In this document: positions 25,677 through 33,211 of the stretch, piece by piece
Position numbering within the stretch: position 1 is the stretch's first letter
How the letters are laid out: each line of letters starts with the position of its first letter
Position numbers and translations under genes: made by a program
NCBI RefSeq assembly: GCF_025813715.1
Contig: NZ_CP107532.1
Span: forward strand, 1,550,001 to 1,614,000
Origin: Methylobacterium sp. FF17
GTDB taxonomy: Bacteria > Pseudomonadota > Alphaproteobacteria > Rhizobiales > Beijerinckiaceae
DNA: 64,000 nt
Reading direction: 5' to 3'
The notes under the pieces: generated by a model
Seen by the model: the letters and a program-made list of their open reading frames with translations, nothing else
Database searches by the model: none
Told to the model about the DNA's origin: nothing

Positions 25677-25910
25677 TCAGCGGCAGGTGGTGACCCGGCG
25701 CACGATCCAGCCTTCGCCCTCGACCCAGAGCCGCCGGCGCGCACGGCTGCAAGTGGTCGCGTCGTCCTCGGCTTCCGTCACCGCCGCCACCGGCGTCACC
25801 GCCGGGGTCGGCTCGGACACCTTGCCGGGAGCCGGAGCCGCCTCGGCGCCGCCGAGGCCGATCAGAAGAAAGGCGCCCGCGAGCGCGGACGCGTGACGTG
25901 CTTTCGCCAT
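25677..25910 (-). CDS. Small exported protein of unknown function
   Basis: A 77-residue protein. The signal peptide MAKARHASALAGAFLLIGLG ends near GAEAAPAP. A Pro/Val/Thr-rich spacer follows, then a C-terminus with two cysteines: TTCSRARRRLWVEGEGWIV and a final VTTCR. The cysteines may pair in the periplasm. I recognise no family. The start at 25910 is chosen because it begins the signal peptide; an upstream ATG adds 22 residues without character. Confidence 0.6.
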   Translation of the reverse strand: MAKARHASALAGAFLLIGLGGAEAAPAPGKVSEPTPAVTPVAAVTEAEDDATTCSRARRRLWVEGEGWIVRRVTTCR

Positions 25911-26102
25911 CTGAAACAAGTTCCCGCTCGCACATCCGTCGCCGGACGTGCCCTCAACGTTGTCTGGATTGCGCAACGGCGAGCGTTGCTGTCTGGACAG
26001 TTAAGTCGCGGGACGCGCGAAGGGTTGCAGGTCGGGTGCCCGCAACATCAGAAAACCTTGCACAAAACCTTGATGGTGGCGGGACCGCGCTGCGCCCCGA
26101 CC

Positions 26103-26261
26103 TCAGGGGGTCGCGGTGACGCTGAGCATCGGCAGCGTCACCGCCATCTGCATCACCGCCGGCTGAGGCGCCGCACGGTCGGAGAACACGAAGGCCCCGA
26201 GCCCGAGGGCGAGGCTGAACGCGAGCAGGGACGTCTCGATGCCGCGATAGAACCCGTCCAT
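26103..26261 (-). CDS. Small single-span membrane peptide, hypothetical
   Basis: A 52-residue peptide beginning MDGFYRGIETSLLAFSLALG. It has one hydrophobic segment of about 20 residues and a short polar tail. GGGAG lies about 8 bases before the ATG. The amphipathic N-terminus plus one span fits a small membrane protein, but the coding evidence is only composition and the ribosome-binding site. Confidence 0.45.
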   Translation of the reverse strand: MDGFYRGIETSLLAFSLALGLGAFVFSDRAAPQPAVMQMAVTLPMLSVTATP

Positions 26262-26359
26262 CTCATCACTCCCGGCCCGGTGGACGCGGCCGGTCCTGCG
26301 GCGCGCGTCCTCATGATCCGCCCGGGAGTGTGAGGGAATCGTAACCGCCGGCGCGCGTT

Positions 26360-26707
26360 TCAGGCGCTGCCGAGGACCGCCATCCGGGCGAGGTCCGGCT
26401 CGGGCGGCTGCATCAGGGCGGCGGCCAGGTTGGCCTCCAGCACGATGAGGTCGCAATCGGGATCCGGCTCCCAGCCGCAGCGGCAGCCGTTGGGCCCCTC
26501 ATGCGCCTGGGCCACCTGCCGGTAGAGGGACCCGACCACGCGGGCGGCCACCTCCAGCGCCGCCATGGCCGGCAGCGGCGCCCGGTTCAGGCTCTGCCAG
26601 AAGGCCCGGCGCAGGGCCTCGTCGAGCTGGCCCTCGGGGGAGGACGTCTCGTGGCAGGAGGGGGTGGAATGCGCGGCGGAAGCGTCGCGGCGGTCGTGGA
26701 TGCTCAT
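26360..26707 (-). CDS. Hypothetical cytoplasmic protein
   Basis: A 115-residue protein with a polar N-terminus, a central helical part (ALRRAFWQSLNRAPLPAMAA) and a Cys/Trp-containing segment NGCRCGWEPDPDCDLIVLEA. The three cysteines in CRCGWEPDPDC could bind a metal, but this is speculative. No signal peptide. Its start overlaps the stop of the upstream 68-residue gene (ATGA at 26704-26707), so the two are translated together. Function unknown. Confidence 0.6.
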   Translation of the reverse strand: MSIHDRRDASAAHSTPSCHETSSPEGQLDEALRRAFWQSLNRAPLPAMAALEVAARVVGSLYRQVAQAHEGPNGCRCGWEPDPDCDLIVLEANLAAALMQPPEPDLARMAVLGSA

Positions 26708-26910
26708 GCCCGCTCTCCAGCCCGGTCGCCCGGGCCCGCGCCCAGGCGCTCACGCCAATGGGCGGGAACGAGGGACGGTTCGGCCTCCGGCATGCCGGCC
26801 AGCGCGTCGATGAAATCCGTCAGCCGGTGCAGGCGCAGGTCGACGGCGGAGCCGTCCCACCATGCGATCCGCACGCAACCGCGCACCCAATCCAGCGTGC
26901 GTTCCATCAT
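26704..26910 (-). CDS. Hypothetical small protein, coupled to the next gene
   Basis: A 68-residue protein starting MMERTLDWVRGCVRIAWWDG, Trp-rich at its N-terminus, then RLHRLTDFIDALAGMPEAEP. GGAGGG precedes the start by a few bases. It shares an ATGA stop-start overlap with the downstream gene. No family is recognised. The DNA upstream (26940-27060) is clearly less GC-rich than the rest and probably carries the promoter of this pair. Confidence 0.6.
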   Translation of the reverse strand: MMERTLDWVRGCVRIAWWDGSAVDLRLHRLTDFIDALAGMPEAEPSLVPAHWRERLGAGPGDRAGERA

Positions 26911-27192
26911 GCCGCCCTCCGAAAACCGTCCCTCGGCCCCGTGAGGAGAGTGTTTGAAAGGTTATCCCCTGCTTGGCAAGCAGTATCCGAAACATTGGAA
27001 CAGATGTAATTTCGCGTTCTGGCAGAAACGCGCTGCATTCGATTTGGAAGAATTCCACTGTTGTCGAAAAAGACCAGGATCCGGGCCGGGTTATCGCCGG
27101 GCCTCAGCCCGCGGGCGGGCGCTCGGGCGCGATCGGGGTCGCCGAGAGGGCCGCGGTCAGGATCCCGAATCCCGGCCCTCCCCCGGCGGACG

Positions 27193-27561
27193 TCAGAGGA
27201 CGATCCGCATCAGCATCAGACCCATGAGCAGGCCGGCGAGCCCCAGCACCACCGAGCCGAGGATGTAGATCAGCGCCGCTCCGACCTCGCCCCGCTCGAG
27301 GAGGAGGACGCCCTCGAGGGCGTAGGACGAGAAGGTGGTGAAGCCCCCGAGCAGGCCGGTGGCGAGGAACAGGCGCACGGGCTGGCTTCCGCCGCGCATG
27401 GCGTACCAGCCGGCGAGCACGCCCATCAGGATCGATCCGAGGATGTTGATGCCCATCGTGCCGTAGGGAAAGGTCGCGCCGTAGCGCAGGGCCGCGAGCC
27501 CGACGCCGTGCCGGGCCATGCCGCCGAGCCCGGCCCCGAGGAAGACGATGAGGAATCCCAT
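27193..27561 (-). CDS. crcB: Fluoride channel CrcB/Fluc
   Basis: A 122-residue membrane protein with four spans. It has FLGAGLGGMARHGV, GTMGINILGSILMG with the conserved Asn, and GLLGGFTTFSSYALEGVLLL, the TTFS-containing signature of the channel. It forms a dual-topology dimer that exports fluoride. The start is at ATG 27561; the frame continues upstream to 27708 without membrane character. The leader has a partial, unconvincing resemblance to a fluoride riboswitch. Confidence 0.93.
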   Translation of the reverse strand: MGFLIVFLGAGLGGMARHGVGLAALRYGATFPYGTMGINILGSILMGVLAGWYAMRGGSQPVRLFLATGLLGGFTTFSSYALEGVLLLERGEVGAALIYILGSVVLGLAGLLMGLMLMRIVL

Positions 27562-27886
27562 CCCGCGACGTTCTCCCTGCCCCCGATACGGCGAGCGCTG
27601 ACGCCCGAAACCCACAGGGGTTCGCCCGGCGGGAAAGACCATCCGCCGTGCCAGACCCCGGGGCCGTGGCAATCCGGGTATTACCGGGATGGTTGGAGGG
27701 TTTGTCAAAAAGATGCGGCGCGATTTAGCGGGAATTAACCAAGTTCAGGCTGAATCAGGGAAGTTAAGGTTGACGTTCTCTTAACGGGCACCTTCGGCCA
27801 TTCGGAGCCTGCGCTTCACCTCTCCTTGAGGCGCGTGCAACCGGACCGGTGCCTGGGCGGGAACCGCGTATCCGAGTACCGCCCGC
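27562..27886. other. Shared upstream region of crcB and the DUF2778 gene
   Basis: No gene is supported. The crcB-proximal part is GC-rich, with a hairpin-forming segment at 27628-27647. The part near 27710-27785 is less GC-rich, contains TTAACC and several TTAA tetramers, and is probably the promoter of the plus-strand DUF2778 gene. Confidence 0.4.
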
Positions 27887-29032
27887 ATGAACGACGCCGT
27901 GTTCCCATCCGGTCGCCGCCTCCGCCGCCGTCGCCCGCCGCGCGGGCAGGTTCTGCTCCGGACCTCCGCCGTGGCGCTCCTCTGCGCCGTCTTCCCGCAG
28001 CTGGCCGGGCCGGACGGGACCGTCCCCGGCGGACCGGGCCACGCCATCCGGGCTGCGGCCGTGCCCGGCCCCCAAGTTCCGGCCACGCCCGGCCCCCAGC
28101 TTCCGGCCGCGCCCGGCCCCCATGCCTGGATGCTCGACCCGACCCCGGCTCTCGGCACGGCGGCGCGCGGGCTCGGACAGGCCGTGCCGCTCAGCGCCGC
28201 CCTGGTACGTCCCCTGGCGCCCGCCATCACCCCGCCGACGACCCTGGCCGTCGTCACACCGCCGCGCGCCGAGCCGGGCCCGCGCATGACCGTCCCGGAG
28301 CGGGTCGCCCAGCGCATCCCCCTGCCCGTCCCGCGCCCGGCCGGCCTCGTGGCCCAGGCCGAGTCGCCGCGCCTCGCCCTGCGCGCGGCCCCGGCCCTGC
28401 GCTCGCTGGCGGCGCGGCGCACGCAGACGGCCCGGGTCGAGGCCGCGGCGGAGGCCGAGCGTTCCTTCTTCGACACGGTGTTCGGCGCACGCCCCGAGCC
28501 GGAGCCGGCGGCCCCGCGCACCACCCTCGCCTACGCCTCGGCGGATCCGAGCCTCGATCCGGGCCCGCGCCGGGCGCTGGAGCGCGCGCCGGCCGTGGGC
28601 GCCGGAACGGCCGTCTACGACATCACCGCCCAGACCGTGACCCTGCCGAGCGGCGAGCGCCTCGAAGCCCATTCCGGGCTCGGCGAGGCCCAGGACAATC
28701 CGCGCCACGTCCACCGCCGGATGCGCGGAGCGACGCCGCCGGGCACCTACGACCTGACCGAGCGCGAGGCCCTGTTCCACGGGGTGCGGGCGATCCGGCT
28801 CAACCCGGTGGGCGGCAGCGCCGCGATCCACGGCCGCGACGGCATCCTGGCGCACACCTACATGCTCGGCCCGAGCGGCGCCTCGAACGGCTGCGTGGTG
28901 TTCAGGGAGTATCCCCGCTTCCTGCAGGCGTTCCTGCGCGGGGAGGTCCGGCGCCTCGTCGTCGTGGCGGGCGGGCGCGGCGATGCCGGCCCGAGCTTCG
29001 CCGAGAACCTGTTCGGCCGCGCCACGCGCTGA
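27887..29032 (+). CDS. DUF2778 (tlde1-type) domain protein
   Basis: A 381-residue protein. A basic N-terminus is followed by a hydrophobic segment (VLLRTSAVALLCAVF) that may be a signal anchor. A long Pro/Ala-rich region of about 200 residues follows, including an 8-residue repeat of the PGPQLPA type. The C-terminal 140 residues form a DUF2778 domain: TPPGTYDLTEREALFHG, AIHGRDGILAHTYMLG with the conserved His, and the Cys in ASNGCVVFREY. The domain resembles L,D-transpeptidases and includes peptidoglycan-active type VI effectors. A role in the cell envelope is inferred. No immunity or secretion gene is adjacent. A strong inverted repeat follows the stop. Confidence 0.85.
   Translation: MNDAVFPSGRRLRRRRPPRGQVLLRTSAVALLCAVFPQLAGPDGTVPGGPGHAIRAAAVPGPQVPATPGPQLPAAPGPHAWMLDPTPALGTAARGLGQAVPLSAALVRPLAPAITPPTTLAVVTPPRAEPGPRMTVPERVAQRIPLPVPRPAGLVAQAESPRLALRAAPALRSLAARRTQTARVEAAAEAERSFFDTVFGARPEPEPAAPRTTLAYASADPSLDPGPRRALERAPAVGAGTAVYDITAQTVTLPSGERLEAHSGLGEAQDNPRHVHRRMRGATPPGTYDLTEREALFHGVRAIRLNPVGGSAAIHGRDGILAHTYMLGPSGASNGCVVFREYPRFLQAFLRGEVRRLVVVAGGRGDAGPSFAENLFGRATR
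28061..28126 (+). repeat. 24-bp tandem repeat (2.75 copies) in the DUF2778 gene linker
   Basis: Units at 28061-28084 and 28085-28108 are followed by a partial third to 28126. Each encodes eight residues of the PGPQ(V/L)PA type in the proline-rich linker, so copy changes keep the frame and only alter linker length. Confidence 0.75.
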
Positions 29033-29045
29033 GGGACGAACGCAC

Positions 29046-29076
29046 GAGAGCCGCGCGCCCGGGGCGCGCGGCTCTC
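29046..29076. terminator. 31-base perfect inverted repeat, likely bidirectional terminator
   Basis: GAGAGCCGCGCGCCC, one central G, and its exact complement form a 15-bp stem. It lies between the DUF2778 stop at 29032 and the stop of the convergent paoC-like gene at 29103. No T tract is present, but the position fits a shared terminator. Confidence 0.65.
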
Positions 29077-29102
29077 GCATGTCGAAGGTCAGAGCGTCGA
29101 AC

Positions 29103-31355
29103 TCAGCCGATGATTTTGTCGATGGTGATCGGCAGGTCGCGGATGCGCTTGCCGGTGGCGTGGAAGACCGCGTTGGCCACCGCCGCCGCCGTGCCGACGA
29201 TGCCGATCTCGCCCAGGCCCTTCACGCCCATCGGATTGGCCTTGTCCTCCTCGTCCACGAAGATCACCTCGATGTCGTGGATGTCGGCATGCACGGGCAC
29301 GTGATACTCGCCGAGATTGTGGTTCATGAACCGGCCGATGGTGTGGTCGAGCATCGACTCCTCCTCCAGGGCCGAGCCGATGCCCATCACGACGCCGCCG
29401 AGGATCTGGCTGCGGGCCGTCTTGGTGTTGAGGATCTTGCCCGCCGCGATCGCCGAGACGATGCGGGTGACGCGCACCACCCCGAGTTCCTCGTCGACCT
29501 TCACCTCGGCGAAGATCGCCGAATGCGTGTAGCCGGCAAACTCCTGGGAGTGGTTGGAATCGGGTCCGGCCGAGCCCGTGGCCTCGATCCGGTCCATCCC
29601 GGCCTTCTGCATCACCTCGGAGATGGCGATGCTGCGGGCGGAGTCGCCCGCCACCGAGATGCGGCCTTGCCCGAACACCGCGCGCTCGAAATCCACGTTG
29701 GCGAGGGGCGAATCGTCGAGGCCGCGCGCCAGGGTGAAGACCTGCGCGGCGATCTCGCGGCACGCCTTCATCACCGCCGTGCCGGAGGAGGCCGCCGTCC
29801 ACGAGCCGCCGGCGATGGGCGCGTCGGCGAGCTTCGAGTCGCCGAGCTTCGTCGTCACGTCCTCGATCCTGAGGCCCAGGGCATCCGCCGCGATCTGCGT
29901 CAGGATGGTGTAGGTGCCGGTGCCGATGTCGCCGGTCTGGTTGCCGACCAAGAGCTTGCCGTCGGCGGTGAGCGTCGCCTGGGCGCTCGACTGCTGCATC
30001 AGGGCCTCCCAGATGCCGGTGGCCATGCCCCAGCCGACGAGTTCGCGGCCTTGCCTCATGGAGCGCGGCTCCGGGTTGCGGGCCGACCAGCCGAAGCGCT
30101 CGGCCCCCTGCGAGTAGGCGGCCCGCAGGGACTTGGAGCTGAACGGCTTGTCCTGCGTCAGGTCCTTCTCGGCGTAGTTCTTCAGGCGCAGGTCGATCGG
30201 GTCCTGCCCGGTCGCGTGGGCGAGTTCGTCCATCGCGATCTCGAGGGCGAACACGCCCGTGACCGCGCCGGGGGCCCGCATGTCGGAGGGCGTGTAGGTG
30301 TCGATCTTGGCGAGCCGGTAATCGAGCGCGACGTTCGGGCAGTCGTAGAGGATGCCCGACCAGTTCACGACGACCTCCTGGTAATCCTCGAAATGCGAGG
30401 TTCCGGAGATCGCCTCGTGGCGGACGGAGTGCAGGTCGCCGTCCGGGCCGGCACCCAGCGCGATGGTCTGGTGCACGTCGGGGCGGTAGCCGAAGGTGAA
30501 CATCTGGTCGCGGGTCAGGGTCACCCGCACCGAGCGCTCCAGCTCGCGCGCCGCCATCACGGCGAGGAAGAGCTGGTATTGCGGGCGCAGCCCCGAGCCG
30601 AAGCCGCCGCCGAGATACGGGTTGAGGACGTGGACGTCGTCTTTCTTCATCCCGAACACGCCGGTGATGTAGCCGAGGCTGTTCGAGACGCCCTGGATCT
30701 TGTCGTAGACCGTGAGCTTGCCGCCACCTTCCCAGACCACGGTCGAGGCGTGGGGCTCCATCGGGTTATGGTGCTCGGCCGCCATGTGGTAGCGGTTGGT
30801 GAGCTGGACCGGGGCGGCCGCGTAGGCGCCGGCGGCATCGCCCCAGGGCTCCGGCGGAGGCTTGATGCCGGCGCGCTTCTTCGGCGGCACGTATGCCGTG
30901 TCCTCCAGGGTCCGCACATCGGTGGTCGGCGCATCGGCCTCGTAGGTCAGCTTGACCAGGGAGGCGGCGTGGCGCGCCGTGTCGAAATCCTCCGCCACCA
31001 CCAGGGCCACGGGCTGGCCGCTGTAATGGATCCGGTCGTCGTAGAGCGGCCGGAAGGGCGAGCCGGGGGGCGCGACCTGATCCTGGTAATTGTAGTCGAG
31101 CCAGGCCGTGCGCGGCCGGTTCTCGTGGGTGAAGACCTTGAGGACGCCCGGCACCGCCTCGGCGGCCGCCGTGTCGATCGACAGGATGCGCCCGCGCGCG
31201 ATGCCGCTCGAGACCACGTAGCCGTGGGTCAGGTCGGGGGCGGCGAACTCGCCCGCGTACTTCGCCTGGCCCGTGACCTTGGCGGGGCCGTCGACGCGGC
31301 TCAGCGCCGTGCCCACGTAGGTGTCGGTGCCCGAGAGACTGATGGTGTTGGCCAT
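29103..31355 (-). CDS. paoC: Molybdenum hydroxylase large subunit, PaoC-like (aldehyde/xanthine oxidase family)
   Basis: A 750-residue subunit of the xanthine dehydrogenase family that binds the molybdopterin cofactor. It begins with a domain containing SRVDGPAKVTGQAKYAGEFA. The Moco-binding part has NPYLGGGFGSGLRPQYQLFL, DMRAPGAVTGVFALEIAMDE and GSWTAASSGTAVMKAC. The catalytic Glu lies near the end in VKGLGEIGIVGTAAAV. The layout matches PaoC, which oxidises aromatic aldehydes. The start is ATG 31355, 11 bases after the paoB-like stop. It is the last gene of a three-gene operon. No dedicated cofactor-insertion chaperone (PaoD/XdhC) is seen in the window. Confidence 0.92.
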   Translation of the reverse strand: MANTISLSGTDTYVGTALSRVDGPAKVTGQAKYAGEFAAPDLTHGYVVSSGIARGRILSIDTAAAEAVPGVLKVFTHENRPRTAWLDYNYQDQVAPPGSPFRPLYDDRIHYSGQPVALVVAEDFDTARHAASLVKLTYEADAPTTDVRTLEDTAYVPPKKRAGIKPPPEPWGDAAGAYAAAPVQLTNRYHMAAEHHNPMEPHASTVVWEGGGKLTVYDKIQGVSNSLGYITGVFGMKKDDVHVLNPYLGGGFGSGLRPQYQLFLAVMAARELERSVRVTLTRDQMFTFGYRPDVHQTIALGAGPDGDLHSVRHEAISGTSHFEDYQEVVVNWSGILYDCPNVALDYRLAKIDTYTPSDMRAPGAVTGVFALEIAMDELAHATGQDPIDLRLKNYAEKDLTQDKPFSSKSLRAAYSQGAERFGWSARNPEPRSMRQGRELVGWGMATGIWEALMQQSSAQATLTADGKLLVGNQTGDIGTGTYTILTQIAADALGLRIEDVTTKLGDSKLADAPIAGGSWTAASSGTAVMKACREIAAQVFTLARGLDDSPLANVDFERAVFGQGRISVAGDSARSIAISEVMQKAGMDRIEATGSAGPDSNHSQEFAGYTHSAIFAEVKVDEELGVVRVTRIVSAIAAGKILNTKTARSQILGGVVMGIGSALEEESMLDHTIGRFMNHNLGEYHVPVHADIHDIEVIFVDEEDKANPMGVKGLGEIGIVGTAAAVANAVFHATGKRIRDLPITIDKIIG

Positions 31356-31365
31356 GGGGGTTCCT

Positions 31366-32379
31366 TCAGGCGATGCGCTTGTCGGTCTGCGACTGGGGCG
31401 TGCCAGCGGCAGCCTGGGCGAGGCCGCGGATGATGGCGCGCCGCGCGAGCTCGATCTTGAAGCCGTTCTCGGACTGGGGTTGTGCCTCGGCCACGACGAT
31501 ATCGGCGGCCGCCGCGAAGGTCTCCCGCGTGGCGGGCTTGCCGACGAGGAAGGCCTCGGCCTGCGCATTGCGCCAGGGCTTGTGGGCGACGCCGCCGAGC
31601 GCGAAGCGGGCGGTCCGGATGGTGTCGCCGTCGAGCCGCATCACCGCCGCCACCGAGACCAGCGCGAAGGCATAGGAGAGCCGGTCGCGCAGCTTCAGGT
31701 AGGTGTTGTGCGCGCCGAAATCCTCGTCGGGCAGATCGACCGAGAGTACGATCTCGTCGGGGCTCAGGGTGGTGTCCCGCTCGGGCGCATCGCCCGGCAG
31801 CCGGTGGAAGTCGGCGAACGGGATGGCGCGCTCGCCCGCCGGACCCGTGACGCGGACCGTCGCCTCCAGGGCGGCGAGCGCCACGCACATGTCGGACGGG
31901 TGGGTGGCGATGCAGGACGGGCTCGTCCCGAAGATCGCGTGGATGCGGTTGACCCCGCCGATGGCGGCGCAGCCGGAGCCGGGCTCGCGCTTGTTGCAGG
32001 GCGTGGCGTCGTCGTAGAAATAGTAGCAGCGGGTGCGCTGGAGCAGGTTGCCGCCGGTGGTGGCGGCGTTGCGCAGTTGCCCCGAGGCCCCGGCCAGGAT
32101 CGCACTCGACAGGAGCGGATAGCGCGCCGTCACCCGCGCGTCGTAGGCCACCGTGGAATTCGTCACCAGGGCGCCGAGGCTGAGGCCGCCGTCGCGTTCC
32201 TCGATCCGGTCGAGGGGCAGGCGGGTGATGTCGACGAGGCGCTCGGGGCGCTCGACATTGTACTTCATCAGGTCGACGAGGTTGGTGCCGCCCGCGATGA
32301 AGCGGGCGTTGGCGCCCGAGGCGACGGCGCGCACGGCCTCGTCCACGGTGGTCGGGCGGACGTAGTCGAAGCGGTTCAT
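31366..32379 (-). CDS. paoB: Molybdenum hydroxylase FAD-binding subunit, PaoB-like
   Basis: A 337-residue subunit. FAD-binding motifs ANARFIAGGTNLVDLMK and LRNAATTGGNLLQRTRCYYF are clear. The second runs into a cysteine cluster, CYYF then CNKREPGSGCAAIGG, which in PaoB and related proteins holds an extra 4Fe-4S cluster. It passes electrons from the Fe-S subunit to the final acceptor through FAD. Its start overlaps the paoA-like stop by four bases (ATGA), so the subunits are translated in a coupled way. Confidence 0.93.
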   Translation of the reverse strand: MNRFDYVRPTTVDEAVRAVASGANARFIAGGTNLVDLMKYNVERPERLVDITRLPLDRIEERDGGLSLGALVTNSTVAYDARVTARYPLLSSAILAGASGQLRNAATTGGNLLQRTRCYYFYDDATPCNKREPGSGCAAIGGVNRIHAIFGTSPSCIATHPSDMCVALAALEATVRVTGPAGERAIPFADFHRLPGDAPERDTTLSPDEIVLSVDLPDEDFGAHNTYLKLRDRLSYAFALVSVAAVMRLDGDTIRTARFALGGVAHKPWRNAQAEAFLVGKPATRETFAAAADIVVAEAQPQSENGFKIELARRAIIRGLAQAAAGTPQSQTDKRIA

Positions 32380-32882
32380 CGGCCGGCTCCCGCGTGCATC
32401 ACGTCCTCGATGGCGTCGACGATGTTGGTGTAGGCGCCGCAGCGGCAGATGTTGCCGCTCATCGCCTCGCGGATCTCTTCCCGCGAATGGGCGTGGCCCT
32501 CGGACAGCATGCCGACCGCCGAGCAGATCTGGCCTGGGGTGCAGTAGCCGCACTGGAAGGCGTCGTGCTCCACGAAGGCGGCCTGGAGCGGGTGCATGCC
32601 ATCCGCGCCGGCCAGCCCCTCGACGGTGGTGATGCTGGCCCCGTCCTTCATCACCGCGAGCGTCAGGCAGGAATTGATGCGGGTGCCGTTCACCAGCACC
32701 GTGCAGGCGCCGCACTGGCCGTGGTCGCAGCCCTTCTTGGTGCCGGTGAGGTCGAGGTCCTCACGCAGCAGGTCGAGGAGCGTGGTCCAGGGCGCGACCT
32801 GGAGCGCACGGGTCTCGCCATTGATGGTCAGGCTGATGCCGATGGTGTTCGCCGCATCCGGCGAACCGCTTTCGATGAGCAT
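32376..32882 (-). CDS. paoA: Molybdenum hydroxylase 2Fe-2S subunit, PaoA-like
   Basis: A 168-residue protein with two 2Fe-2S clusters. The ferredoxin-type cluster is in KKGCDHGQCGACTVLVNG, with a further Cys in RINSCLTLAV. The second is in FQCGYCTPGQICSAVG and GNICRCGAYTNIVDA. It relays electrons from the molybdenum centre to FAD. E. coli PaoA carries a Tat signal peptide. Here the N-terminus (MLIESGSPDAANTIGISL) has none, and upstream codons contain no twin-arginine signal, so the complex is probably cytoplasmic. First gene of the operon. Confidence 0.93.
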   Translation of the reverse strand: MLIESGSPDAANTIGISLTINGETRALQVAPWTTLLDLLREDLDLTGTKKGCDHGQCGACTVLVNGTRINSCLTLAVMKDGASITTVEGLAGADGMHPLQAAFVEHDAFQCGYCTPGQICSAVGMLSEGHAHSREEIREAMSGNICRCGAYTNIVDAIEDVMHAGAGR

Positions 32883-33211
32883 GGCGGTATCCGTGGCTTT
32901 CCGGGTCGCGCGCGGCGCGACGGCGTTGGTTTTCGAGGCGGGGCGCAAGGGGCGTGGCGGGGAAAAACTTCCGCCCCCGGCCGGTCCACTCGATAACAGT
33001 TCCAAAAAGCTGGTGTTCCCGCTGAGGGTGCAGGCACCGGAACACGAGGCCGTTCGCGGATGCACGCGGCGGGACCCGCGCGCCGTCCCGGTTCCTGGCC
33101 GGGCGATGCCTCTCGGGCAGGCGGTTGCTTGCCAACGCTGGCTTGCGGACGGTTGCTTGCCGCCCGGCGCTTGCGCTAACCCGATACGCCCGCCCTCACC
33201 CAGGACGCCCG
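32883..33211. other. Divergent promoter region between paoA-like and M20 peptidase genes
   Basis: No gene is supported. This region should hold the promoters of both divergent genes. It contains the inverted repeat GTGTTCC-N19-GGAACAC at 33013-33045, and near 33121-33176 a loose repetition of TTGCTTGCC-like words. Confidence 0.4.
33013..33045. promoter_or_regulatory. Inverted repeat GTGTTCC-N19-GGAACAC, candidate operator
   Basis: Two exact 7-base arms lie near the middle of the divergent region between the paoABC-like operon and the peptidase gene. Dimeric regulators often bind such sites, but no regulator gene is adjacent and chance occurrence cannot be ruled out. Confidence 0.25.

Noticed and set aside
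27628..27647. Fluoride riboswitch as an annotated feature before crcB
   Set aside because: Only half of the motif can be matched by eye; the conserved 3' GAUGA segment is absent. Reported only as a weak observation.
28254..28490. Short minus-strand frames inside the DUF2778 gene
   Set aside because: They are Arg/Pro-rich shadows of the proline-rich linker.
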